Below are positions 1 to 6,487 of a stretch of 6,945 nucleotides of DNA, piece by piece. The stretch spans positions 1 through 6,945 of the forward strand of contig JBHEPQ010000286.1 in assembly GCA_046260215.1 (NCBI GenBank). The letters are read 5' to 3'. A model generated the notes under the pieces. The model worked only from the letters and a program-made list of their open reading frames with translations, was not told the origin of the DNA and ran no database searches. This DNA comes from Chromatocurvus sp046260215 (GTDB lineage: Bacteria > Pseudomonadota > Gammaproteobacteria > Pseudomonadales > Halieaceae). Numbering within the stretch: the stretch's first letter is position 1; each line of letters starts with the position of its first letter. A program made the translations under genes and the position numbers.

Positions 1-126
1 GTTCAGCTGAGGATCGACAATATCTTCGATAAAACCTATGCTCGCAGCGGTTTCATCGAACGCACGGGCCATTTCCCCGGCCAACCCCGGTCGGTATTTG
101 TGGAGGTCGGCTACAATTTTCAGTGA
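1..126 (+). CDS. TonB-dependent receptor, C-terminal end (5' truncated by window)
   Basis: Reading frame 1 is open from the first base to a TGA at 124-126, giving 41 residues. The visible sequence contains LRIDNIFDKTY, then a PGQPR turn and the last strand SVFVEVGYNF, ending in FQ. This is the usual end of a TonB-dependent outer-membrane receptor: the 'N-hydrophobic-F/L-D-K-x-Y' penultimate strand, a PG-x-PR turn and an aromatic-rich final strand. Such receptors import siderophores, haem, cobalamin or other scarce ligands using energy from TonB-ExbBD. The PepSY-type membrane protein that starts about 19 bases downstream on the same strand makes an iron-siderophore or haem ligand most likely (inference). 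Plug, TonB box and signal peptide lie outside the window, so the substrate cannot be read from sequence. Confidence 0.88.
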   Translation, partial: VQLRIDNIFDKTYARSGFIERTGHFPGQPRSVFVEVGYNFQ

Positions 127-144
127 AATCTGACTCCATGATGT

Positions 145-1278
145 TTGACTGAGCGGGGTTCCTCGTTGGCGATTCGGCGACGCATCTTCTTCGATCTTCA
201 CAGCTGGGCCGGACTGAAAGTCAGCCTGTTTATGTTTTTTATTGCGTTCACCGGCACACTCGCGGTGTTCGCCCACGACATCGACTGGCTGATCACGCCC
301 GAGATGCGTGTTGACGTGGCCGATTCGCGGGTGAGCTTTGGCGAGCTGCTCGATGCCGCTCGCACCCGCTATCCCGACTGGACCCCGTTCTACCTGTCCG
401 AACCGTTTGAGCCCTGGTTCGCCTCTGAGTTGATCGCCCTGACCCCGGATGGCGAACGCCGACGTATCTACCTCGACCCCTACCGCGGCGAGGTAACCGG
501 CGACGTCAACTGGTTCAACGCACACCGCATCCTGCGCGAGACCCATCGCCATCTGATGTTGCCGGCAAAGATCGGTGTGCCCGTCGTGTCACTGCTGGCC
601 ATCCCGCTGATGATCTCGATCATTACTAGCTTCTGGATCTACAAACGGTGGTGGAAGGGGTTTTTCAAGAGACCGCGCTCCGGCCGCCGGAGACGCTTCT
701 GGGGTGATCTTCATCGCCTGACCGGGGTATGGTCGTTCGCCTTCCTGTTCATCATCGCGCTGACCAGTCTATGGTATCTGGTCGAGTCCCTCGGCGGTCA
801 CGCACCGCCGGCAGCCAACATGCCGGGTGGCGATGCCGAGCGGCCGCCGGCGGAAATCAACGGGGCGCAGCTCGACGCCATGATTGAAAAAGCGCAACAC
901 CACTTCCCTGGACTGGACATCGATAACATCCGGTTTCCGCTCAATCACGGGCAGGCGGTCGCCCTGCTCGGCCAGACCGATGTCATGCTGGTGCGTCCCC
1001 GCGCCAATGCCATTGCCTTTGATGCCGCGGACGGCGAAGAGGTCCACCGCAACTACGCCGGCGATCTAAGTATCCACCAGCGCATCAGCGAGGCCGCCGA
1101 CCCGCTGCACTTCGGCACCTTTGGCGGACTGACCACGCGCCTCCTGTGGTTCATCTTCGGGCTTGGCATGAGCGCGCTGAGCCTGACCGGTATCTATCTG
1201 TACGGGCTGCGCCTGGTCAACAGCGACGCGCCACACCGGGCTGAACGCATGGCCCGCAAGTTCCCGGCAACGGCGTGA
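145..1278 (+). CDS. PepSY-type transmembrane protein, probable iron-uptake reductase partner
   Basis: This is a 377-residue inner-membrane protein of the PepSY_TM family. Four hydrophobic helices are visible at about residues 24-43, 143-166, 191-213 and 327-350, with a periplasmic region between helices 1 and 2 and another between 3 and 4. Recurrent histidine motifs sit beside the helices: DLHSW (H19), NAHRIL and THRHL (H127, H134, H136), DLHRLTG (H190) and LHFGTFGG (H322). Members of this family near siderophore receptors, such as Pseudomonas FoxB, bind haem through histidines and reduce or release iron from ferrisiderophores; the same role is inferred here. The gene follows a TonB-dependent receptor by 18 bases and overlaps the next small gene, so the three probably form one operon. 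The start is uncertain. An in-frame TGA at 139-141 limits it, no ATG precedes the first helix, and the choices are TTG at 145 or TTG at 166. The latter has GAGCGGGG seven bases upstream and may be the better start. Confidence 0.87.
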   Translation: MTERGSSLAIRRRIFFDLHSWAGLKVSLFMFFIAFTGTLAVFAHDIDWLITPEMRVDVADSRVSFGELLDAARTRYPDWTPFYLSEPFEPWFASELIALTPDGERRRIYLDPYRGEVTGDVNWFNAHRILRETHRHLMLPAKIGVPVVSLLAIPLMISIITSFWIYKRWWKGFFKRPRSGRRRRFWGDLHRLTGVWSFAFLFIIALTSLWYLVESLGGHAPPAANMPGGDAERPPAEINGAQLDAMIEKAQHHFPGLDIDNIRFPLNHGQAVALLGQTDVMLVRPRANAIAFDAADGEEVHRNYAGDLSIHQRISEAADPLHFGTFGGLTTRLLWFIFGLGMSALSLTGIYLYGLRLVNSDAPHRAERMARKFPATA

Positions 1279-1397
1279 GTAGCGGCGGCAAAGATCCCTG
1301 GCGGCGGGCCTGGTTCGGAATGGGGCTCTGGCGCTGGCTGTGCCTGGCGCTGATCGCGGTCTGGATCGCGACCTTTGTTGTACGCTATGGGCTCTGA
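1275..1397 (+). CDS. Small single-helix membrane protein, translationally coupled to the PepSY gene
   Basis: A GTG-initiated frame of 40 codons begins inside the last codons of the PepSY gene (GTGA overlap at 1275-1278) and ends at TGA 1395-1397. The product starts with a short polar segment (SSGGKDPWRRAW), followed by one hydrophobic helix at about residues 18-36 rich in Trp and Leu, and ends in VRYGL. The arginines before the helix suggest an N-in orientation by the positive-inside rule. I do not recognise the family. The stop/start overlap, membrane character and position at the end of an iron-uptake operon suggest a small subunit or stabiliser of the PepSY protein (inference). No separate Shine-Dalgarno is needed if translation is coupled. 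Chance occurrence is possible in GC-rich DNA, but a helix-forming frame ending cleanly before the convergent gene is suggestive. Confidence 0.6.
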   Translation: MSSGGKDPWRRAWFGMGLWRWLCLALIAVWIATFVVRYGL

Positions 1398-1487
1398 GGC
1401 CCTACTCCACCCTGCAGCGCGCGGCTCATTTTCGGCTGTACGAATGACTGAAAGTCACCTGGCCGTTGCACTCGAATTAGCTGCCGA

Positions 1488-3866
1488 TCAGTTGCTTTGA
1501 CCGAAGTTATAATTGAACTGCAGTCCCCACATTAACGGCGGACCAGCGACAAAGGTGGGATGACCGAATGATCCGCCAGTGTTACCCGCGTCGACCAGAT
1601 ATTCCTTATCCAGCAGATTATTGGCAAACAGGCTCAGGCCCCAGCCCTGCTCGCTCTGCGCAATACCGATCCGGGCATTCACGATGCTGTATGCGTCCTC
1701 GGCAATATCGAAGCCAGCAATCGGCACATTATCAGGCTCGAAGAAGACGTCCGAGCGATAGCTGTAAACAAGCGAACCCGTCAGGTTGAATGAGCCGACA
1801 ATGGCGCGCGAGTAGAACATACCGGCACTCGCCGTCCACTCTGGCTGCAGGCGGAAGCGGTTCCCGGCAAGATTGCCGTTATCGCTATCCTTATCGATTT
1901 CCGCATCGATGTACGCGACGTTGGCGAACAACTCGACATCGCCGCCGATCAGCGCGCGAACATCAGCCTCTATACCCCAGTTCGTGGCTGCACCGGCATT
2001 CGCGGTGAAGAAATTGCCCGCCTCATCCTGCTGCGTCACCTGAAAGTCCGAGTAATCCTGATAGAACACCGATGCGTTGTAGTTCAGGCGTTTCGACAGC
2101 AGCGTGCCCTTGCCGCCGACTTCATAATTCCAGATGATTTCAGCCGGTATCTCGGTAACGTCCGCTACCACATTGCCGCTGCCATCGAGACCGGAAGTGA
2201 CGTCGATCACCTCTGACCGACGGCCCTTGGAAACCGTGGCATACAGGTTCAGTCCCTCGTTCAGGCGGTACAGCGCATTGAAGCGCGGCAAATAATCATC
2301 GAATGAGTCGCTGCTTTCGAGAATGGCTCCGCCGGTGGAGACCACGGGCAGAAGTGGAAACGGAGCGAGTACTGCATTCGGCGAGATGGCACTGAAGCCG
2401 CTGGTGCGATCCTCCTGCACGTAGCGAATGCCCGCGGTGAGCTCCCACTGGCTGCCGGCCAGATAGGTCACGTCCGCGAAGACGGAAATGATTTCGTTGT
2501 CTCCGTAATTGGCGAATTCAGATTCATAAGGCAGTTGTGAAATGGCGCCACCGGTAAGCAGGGGCGTCAGCAGATTGACCGTGCCATCGGGACTGATACA
2601 TGGCGCTATCGTGTTAAAGGCGCCGGCGGCACAATTGAGATAGATCGACTCCTCGGTGCTGAAGGGGACCCGCTGGCTGCCATCTTCCTCAAAATAATTG
2701 GCGCCGGCAATCGTGGTGAAGCGCTCGCCCGTGTAGACCATGCGCAGTTCCTGGTTGAACTGATCGCCGGTGGCATCCTCACCGAACTCGAGGAACCAGG
2801 CCTGTGTACCGTCGGCGTCGAAAACCTCCAGAGAGTCGAAGCTGCGTCGGGCAGTGATGGAGGTCAAAGTCATGGAAGGTGACACATGCCACTCCATTCG
2901 CAGATTGATGTCCTCCACCTCACGCTCTACGCCGAGGTCGGCTTTGCCAAGCACCTGGGCGGACAGCGGACTGCCGGCCATCTCGACGAATGAGAAGGGA
3001 CTGGTATCGCCACCGGTCGGTGCAAAGCGCCGGCCTTTGAAAGAGGTGCCTGAGTCATCGTTCTCCTCGTAGTTGTACACGAGGTCGATGGTCAGGGCGT
3101 CGGTCGGCGTCAGGCGTACGGAGGGACGAATCGACAGTCTCTCAATGGCGTGCATATCATCCTGACGCACGCCATCCGGCGTCTGGGATGTCGCACCACC
3201 GGCGATATTGTCGATAAAACCGTCGCGCTCGCGGTACATAAAGGCGAGTCGGGTTTGCAACAGCTCATTGCCGCCAGTCAAAAAGCCACGCGCAAGTTGC
3301 GAATTATAGTTGCCGGCGCGCAGGGTCAGGGCGCCGGCTGTCTCTTGCTGGGGTGTCGCGGTGTAAACACTGACAGCGCCCACCGATGCGGCTGTACCGA
3401 ACAACGTTGCTTGCGGGCCCTTGACAACCTCCACGCGTTCTATGTCGTGAAGCTCGAAATACGAGCCTCGCGACCGCGAAATATCTACCCCGTTGTAATA
3501 CACCGACACCCGCGGTGAAGACTGCGCCGAACCACTGTCGGAGGTGATACCGCGTATCACAAAGCCCGGATTGTTGGGACTCTGCTCCTGAATCACGAGT
3601 CCAGGCGTGATGTTGGAGAGCGAGTCCAGCTCGATGATATTCACGCGCTCGAGCAGGTCGCCACTGTAGGCGGTGATGCTGACCGGGACATCCTGCACGG
3701 ACTGTTCGCGCCGTTGCGCGTAGACCGTTACCTCCTCGATTTGCGCGCGCGTTATCGGTGTTTTTGCGGTGCTGGTGACAGGCTGGCCAAGGCTCGCGCT
3801 ACTGGCGACAATGGTGGTGATAGCGAGTGACAGACGGCGTTGTCGGCTGCGCGTGTGAGTATGCAA
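1488..3866 (-). CDS. TonB-dependent outer-membrane receptor
   Basis: This is a complete 792-residue receptor. Residues 1 to about 27-34 form a signal peptide (basic HTHTRSRQRR, then a hydrophobic stretch). A TonB box-like EEVTVYAQRR follows at 44-53, and the plug domain at about 54-165 includes DVPVSITAY, VIRGI and the VEVVKGPQATLFG motif. The rest is the 22-strand barrel, with AGIRYVQEDRT, NLYATVSKGRR, WNYEVGGKGTL and a terminal WGLQFNYNF followed by GQSN. Two cysteines about 12 residues apart, near residues 411 and 422, probably form a disulphide in an extracellular loop. It imports an unknown ligand across the outer membrane using TonB energy. The start is TTG with GGAG seven bases upstream; no ATG lies in frame before the stop at 3909-3911. 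It is divergent from the barrel gene at 4087 and shares a control region with it. No iron-box-like sequence was found upstream, so iron is not the obvious substrate. Confidence 0.93.
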   Translation of the reverse strand: MHTHTRSRQRRLSLAITTIVASSASLGQPVTSTAKTPITRAQIEEVTVYAQRREQSVQDVPVSITAYSGDLLERVNIIELDSLSNITPGLVIQEQSPNNPGFVIRGITSDSGSAQSSPRVSVYYNGVDISRSRGSYFELHDIERVEVVKGPQATLFGTAASVGAVSVYTATPQQETAGALTLRAGNYNSQLARGFLTGGNELLQTRLAFMYRERDGFIDNIAGGATSQTPDGVRQDDMHAIERLSIRPSVRLTPTDALTIDLVYNYEENDDSGTSFKGRRFAPTGGDTSPFSFVEMAGSPLSAQVLGKADLGVEREVEDINLRMEWHVSPSMTLTSITARRSFDSLEVFDADGTQAWFLEFGEDATGDQFNQELRMVYTGERFTTIAGANYFEEDGSQRVPFSTEESIYLNCAAGAFNTIAPCISPDGTVNLLTPLLTGGAISQLPYESEFANYGDNEIISVFADVTYLAGSQWELTAGIRYVQEDRTSGFSAISPNAVLAPFPLLPVVSTGGAILESSDSFDDYLPRFNALYRLNEGLNLYATVSKGRRSEVIDVTSGLDGSGNVVADVTEIPAEIIWNYEVGGKGTLLSKRLNYNASVFYQDYSDFQVTQQDEAGNFFTANAGAATNWGIEADVRALIGGDVELFANVAYIDAEIDKDSDNGNLAGNRFRLQPEWTASAGMFYSRAIVGSFNLTGSLVYSYRSDVFFEPDNVPIAGFDIAEDAYSIVNARIGIAQSEQGWGLSLFANNLLDKEYLVDAGNTGGSFGHPTFVAGPPLMWGLQFNYNFGQSN

Positions 3867-3873
3867 AATAGTG

Positions 3874-3877
3874 CTCC
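3874..3877 (-). promoter_or_regulatory. Ribosome binding site that decides the TTG start of the receptor
   Basis: On the - strand GGAG lies seven bases before the TTG at 3866-3864. The frame upstream contains no ATG or GTG before an in-frame stop at 3909-3911, so this site supports the unusual TTG initiation codon. The start also gives a good signal peptide. Confidence 0.65.
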
Positions 3878-3905
3878 GCTGGCGGGTAAAAGCTCGAGCT
3901 TTCGC

Positions 3906-3911
3906 ACCCTA
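3906..3911 (-). promoter_or_regulatory. Possible -10 element of the receptor promoter
   Basis: On the - strand TAGGGT occurs downstream of the 11-base repeat ladder. It matches TATAAT at the three most conserved positions (first T, A and last T) but is otherwise weak. No TTGACA-like -35 is seen at the right distance, as expected if an activator of the PhoB type replaces it. A degenerate fifth repeat unit (GCAAC at 3926-3922) lies ten bases before it. The implied leader is about 33 bases. Confidence 0.25.
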
Positions 3912-3932
3912 CGTTGCCTTTGTTGCACTGGC

Positions 3933-3970
3933 GTGACGCTATTGTGACGTTTTCGTGACTTTATTGTGAA
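3933..3970 (-). promoter_or_regulatory. Four-unit 11-base direct-repeat operator, OmpR/PhoB type (site A)
   Basis: On the + strand GTGAC occurs at 3933, 3944 and 3955 and GTGAA at 3966, spaced exactly 11 bases apart. On the - strand the units read TTCACAATAAA, GTCACGAAAAC, GTCACAATAGC and GTCACGC, that is, a GTCAC core plus an A-rich spacer. OmpR/PhoB-family winged-helix regulators bind tandem half-sites at 11-base period, and the PhoB consensus unit (GTCAT, then an A/T-rich spacer ending CT) is similar. The orientation points at the - strand receptor gene, whose start codon is about 65 bases away. The repeat and its period are seen; the identity of the regulator is inference. Confidence 0.65.
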
Positions 3971-4036
3971 TCGGGCGTTCAGTATCACTGTCACACAGCA
4001 GAAAGCCTGCCCCTGCATTGATCTGCCGCAGACTCC

Positions 4037-4052
4037 TTGACACTATTGTGCC
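4037..4052 (+). promoter_or_regulatory. Second copy of the repeat operator (site B) over the barrel-gene promoter
   Basis: TGACACTATTGTGCC at 4038-4052 matches TGACGCTATTGTGAC at 3934-3948 in 13 of 15 bases. Its two half-sites, TTGAC at 4037 and GTGCC at 4048, keep the 11-base period of site A. The copies are 104 bases apart, about ten helical turns, so bound proteins would face the same side of the DNA. Site B includes the TTGACA used as the candidate -35 of the downstream gene, so it could repress or tune that promoter. Confidence 0.5.
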
Positions 4053-4067
4053 CTGATTTTTTGTTAT
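4037..4067 (+). promoter_or_regulatory. Candidate sigma-70 promoter of the barrel gene
   Basis: A perfect -35 hexamer TTGACA lies at 4037-4042, and TGTTAT (four of six matches to TATAAT) lies at 4062-4067 after a 19-base spacer, longer than the optimal 17. The gene starts 20 bases further on. The perfect -35 is convincing, whereas the -10 assignment is tentative because the region is T-rich and offers several alternatives. Confidence 0.4.
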
Positions 4068-4086
4068 TACCGCGAAGGGGTCGGCT

Positions 4087-5310
4087 ATGCGCCTGGCTAG
4101 ACCAGACAGGGTTTTCCAAATATTTCTATTGGCGTTAACTCCGGCTGCGGCAGCACAGAATACCCTGTCCGATGCACTGAAACAGAGTCACTGGGGACTG
4201 GATTTTCGTCAACGTATTGAGTGGGTCGACGATGACGCCTTTGACAAAGACGCCCAAGCCTCGACGTTGCGCACGCGTCTCAACCTCAAGACCGGAAGTT
4301 GGAGAGACTTACAGGCATTTGTCGAATTTTCCGATGTTCGCGAAGTGGGGCTCGACAACTTTAATGCAGGCGCCGGCGCAACACCGAATCGTGACCGCTT
4401 TCCGGTGGTTGCCGATCCCGAGGATACCCGTGTCAATCAGGCGTGGCTAGCTTTCAGGCCGAATAGCGCACTCGAATTGCGAGCCGGACGCCAGCGCATA
4501 AAACTGGACAACGATCGTTTTGTCGGCAATGTAATCTGGCGTCAGAACGAACAGACCTACGATGGCGCCAGTCTGCAGTGGGACACGGACTGCTGGAATC
4601 TTTTCTACAGCTATGTCAATCAGGCCAATCGAATATTTGATAGCGAGCTACCCGCTGGCGCCCATGATCATGACACGCATCTGGTCAACCTGACCTTCAG
4701 CGCTGCGAACGGGCACCGTTTCGTTGGCTACATCTATGATATTGAGGACGAGAATCAACCCACATTTTCAAGCCGTACCACCGGGTTGCGTTATGAGGGC
4801 AGCGCACCGCTTGGCGAGTTGGGTCCGCTGAACTGGCTGGCCGAGTATGCTCACCAGGTCGACGCTGGAAACACTGCGGTTGACTTCAGCGCGGATTATT
4901 TTCATCTGAATCTAGATCTTGGCATGAGGTCGATCTTCGCTCCCCATGTCGGCTTCGAGCGCCTTGAGGGATCACGCAGCGCCGGCAAATCATTCCGCAC
5001 GCCATTGGCGACGTTGCACGCATTCAATGGCTGGGCTGACGTTTTTCTGGCCACGCCGGATCAGGGTCTGGATGATGTCTATGCCGGGTTCAGCGGCAAC
5101 CATCAGCGCCTGGAGTGGAATGTAACCTGGCACCAGTTCCACACTGAAAGTGGCGGCGAAAGCCTGGGTAACGAGCTTGACGGATCGCTCTCGATCAGCA
5201 CCGGTGAGAGCACTTCAGTTTTACTTAAAGCTGCTCATTTTTCCGCCGATGCTTCCGGTTTTCGCGACACAACGAAGTTCTGGCTCATGTTCAGCCTGGC
5301 GCTACCCTGA
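4087..5310 (+). CDS. Outer-membrane beta-barrel protein, alginate-export/porin-like
   Basis: The 407-residue product has a signal peptide (residues 1-23, basic start, hydrophobic FQIFLLAL, cleavage after AAAA). It continues as alternating polar/hydrophobic strands separated by Asp/Asn-rich turns, typical of an outer-membrane barrel. The stretch at about residues 130-160, ELRAGRQRIKLDNDRF followed by VIWRQNEQTYDG, and the earlier LRTRLNLKTG and VEFSDVREVG segments resemble proteins annotated as alginate-export-like barrels or porins. The substrate is not readable, and the name should not be taken to imply alginate secretion. The ATG is preceded by AAGGGG at six bases, a strong site. The protein ends ...FSLALP rather than in the usual terminal aromatic residue. 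It is divergent from a TonB-dependent receptor with shared repeat operators, so joint induction under one nutrient limitation is plausible (inference). Confidence 0.75.
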   Translation: MRLARPDRVFQIFLLALTPAAAAQNTLSDALKQSHWGLDFRQRIEWVDDDAFDKDAQASTLRTRLNLKTGSWRDLQAFVEFSDVREVGLDNFNAGAGATPNRDRFPVVADPEDTRVNQAWLAFRPNSALELRAGRQRIKLDNDRFVGNVIWRQNEQTYDGASLQWDTDCWNLFYSYVNQANRIFDSELPAGAHDHDTHLVNLTFSAANGHRFVGYIYDIEDENQPTFSSRTTGLRYEGSAPLGELGPLNWLAEYAHQVDAGNTAVDFSADYFHLNLDLGMRSIFAPHVGFERLEGSRSAGKSFRTPLATLHAFNGWADVFLATPDQGLDDVYAGFSGNHQRLEWNVTWHQFHTESGGESLGNELDGSLSISTGESTSVLLKAAHFSADASGFRDTTKFWLMFSLALP

Positions 5311-5339
5311 CTGAATTGGCCGCAGCAGCACACCGGGCT

Positions 5340-5354
5340 GATGCTGAAAGCATC
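5340..5354 (+). terminator. Hairpin after the barrel gene, no U-tract
   Basis: GATGCT at 5340-5345 and AGCATC at 5349-5354 form a perfect 6-bp stem with a GAA loop, 30 bases after the barrel stop codon. No run of T follows, so it is not a classical intrinsic terminator. It could stabilise the 3' end of the mRNA or act as an attenuator before the cytochrome gene. Confidence 0.3.
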
Positions 5355-5378
5355 GAAACGACGTTACTTTGAATCCCG

Positions 5379-5408
5379 CTGGCATCTCAGTTAGAGGTTA
5401 TCTATATT
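5379..5408 (+). promoter_or_regulatory. Weak candidate promoter of the cytochrome gene
   Basis: CTGGCA at 5379-5384 (four of six matches to TTGACA) and TATATT at 5403-5408 (five of six matches to TATAAT) are separated by 18 bases, about 32 bases before the ATG at 5441. The AT-rich -10 stands out locally; the -35 is poor. Confidence 0.3.
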
Positions 5409-5440
5409 GTAAGGGTATTCACACGATACTGGACAAAGCC

Positions 5441-5749
5441 ATGAATAATCTCCCTCGCATGTTTGCTTCTTTTAAAACTCTGGCGCCGATGATTGGCGCC
5501 TGGTACTTATTGAGTGGACTGTCCGCCACCGCAGCTGATGGCGTTGATGCTTCTGATCTGATCGAAAACAACTGCACAAGCTGCCATGGTAGTGAGATGT
5601 ACACTCGAGAAGACCGCAAGGTCAACTCCTTAAGTGCTCTTAAGACCCAGGTGCAGGCCTGTAACACCAACCTCAATACGGGCATGTCTCCAGAACAACT
5701 GGAAGCGATAGCGGCGCTGCTGAATGAGGAGTACTACAAGTTCGAATAG
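5441..5749 (+). CDS. Small periplasmic monohaem cytochrome c precursor
   Basis: The 102-residue product has a signal peptide (about residues 1-32, hydrophobic APMIGAWYLLSGLSATA, cleavage before DGVDA) and one CTSCH haem-attachment motif at 45-49. The mature protein of about 70 residues is short for a class I cytochrome c. After the haem site comes SEMYTREDRKVNSLSALKTQ, then an extra cysteine (C74), and the C-terminus is LLNEEYYKFE. From memory, a group of small bacterial cytochromes shares this YTR-x-DR...LNxxYYxF pattern; I could not check this. M82 (or M53) is the candidate distal haem ligand. It probably carries electrons in the periplasm, partner unknown. ATG 5441 is preferred over an upstream in-frame TTG at 5369, which would put 24 extra residues before the signal peptide. 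It follows the barrel gene by 130 bases and probably has its own promoter. Confidence 0.85.
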   Translation: MNNLPRMFASFKTLAPMIGAWYLLSGLSATAADGVDASDLIENNCTSCHGSEMYTREDRKVNSLSALKTQVQACNTNLNTGMSPEQLEAIAALLNEEYYKFE

Positions 5750-5854
5750 TGATCGCATGAGTGAACGGGGATTGGAAAAGATGAGATTTGTTTCATGAAT
5801 TCGATAGCTACCGTGGCAGGCGGCACAGGCCTAGGCAAACAATCGACCTTGCTT

Positions 5855-6487
5855 CTACTTAGCGGCGGTGACGGCATTGACGATCAAATTCTCCATCTGC
5901 TCCAAGGTCCGCGTACCTCGCACGATCTGCCCGTTAATCAAGAATGTAGGAGTTCCCAACACGCCAAATTCGTGTAAGGCCTGACGACGGCTTTGCACGA
6001 CTGCAGCCTGTGCTGCGGGGCCCTTCACGCACTCGCGAAATTCCGCCGTGCTAAGTCCGAGTTCCGCCACCTCTCGTTGTAGTGCGGCGTCGACGTCCGA
6101 GGCCCTTGACCACTCTCCCACAGATAAAAAGAGCGTACGAAGCGTGGTGTAGTACGCCTCGGCGCCGACACATCGTGCCGCCACGGCGCCACGTATCGCC
6201 TCAGCACTGGTCGGATAGTCACGAAAAATGAACCGGACGCGTCCCGTGTCGATATACCTTTGCTTCAGGTGCGGAATAACGTCGCGATAAAACCGAACGC
6301 AGTGGCCGCACGTCAGCGAACCGTATTTCACTAGCGTCACCGGCGCAGTTGGGGAGCCCATGACGGGTTCAGCAGTCGCTTGTGACGATATGAGCGGATA
6401 GATCATCGTCAAGATCAGGATGGAAATTAGTTTCACGGTAGAGATTTGTCCCAGGCGAAAGTTCCGCAGACACATGCAGCAGATCAT
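5855..6487 (-). CDS. Secreted DsbA-like thiol oxidoreductase, thioredoxin fold with CGHC site
   Basis: From the ATG at 6487 the product is 210 residues. A signal-peptide-like helix (about residues 18-39, KLISILILTMIYPLISSQATA) precedes the thioredoxin fold. Visible marks are the redox motif CGHC at 60-63 in LVKYGSLTCGHCVRF, an inserted helical domain at about 90-170 with two further cysteines (C106, C153), and the cis-proline loop GVLGTPTFLING (P180). This is the layout of the DsbA-like/Thioredoxin_4 group, which oxidises or rearranges disulphides in the periplasm. The start is doubtful. ATG 6487 gives a Cys-rich leader (MICCMC...) with no Shine-Dalgarno, whereas GTG at 6436-6434 starts a textbook signal peptide (residue 18 of the long form). 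It converges with the cytochrome c gene across 105 bases. A joint role in haem-protein folding is possible but not shown. Confidence 0.85.
   Translation of the reverse strand: MICCMCLRNFRLGQISTVKLISILILTMIYPLISSQATAEPVMGSPTAPVTLVKYGSLTCGHCVRFYRDVIPHLKQRYIDTGRVRFIFRDYPTSAEAIRGAVAARCVGAEAYYTTLRTLFLSVGEWSRASDVDAALQREVAELGLSTAEFRECVKGPAAQAAVVQSRRQALHEFGVLGTPTFLINGQIVRGTRTLEQMENLIVNAVTAAK

Noticed and set aside
1445..1457. TGACT-GAA-AGTCA inverted repeat between the convergent genes
   Set aside because: The stem is only 5 bp, AT-rich and lacks a T-tract in either direction, too weak to call a bidirectional terminator.
3150..3518. Open + strand frame of about 122 codons inside the receptor gene
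   Set aside because: It lies wholly antisense to a convincing TonB-dependent receptor and has no family-like motifs.
3964..3995. TGTGA...TCACA as a CRP-like site
   Set aside because: The half-sites are 21 bases apart instead of 6, and the TGTGA is better explained as a unit of the 11-base ladder.
3752..4018. Open frame on the - strand across the divergent control region
   Set aside because: It overlaps the receptor start in another frame and covers the repeat operators; the product has no recognisable domain, so it is an out-of-frame shadow.
5369..5440. Upstream TTG start extending the cytochrome by 24 residues
   Set aside because: The extension places a non-hydrophobic segment before the signal peptide and would cover the likely promoter; ATG 5441 gives a normal secretion signal.
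5757..5798. Thirteen-codon ATG frame after the cytochrome gene
   Set aside because: Too short, no hydrophobic or conserved character, and no reason in context to be translated.
5795..5977. Open + strand frame overlapping the end of the DsbA-like gene
   Set aside because: It is mostly antisense to the thioredoxin-fold coding region and has no family features.
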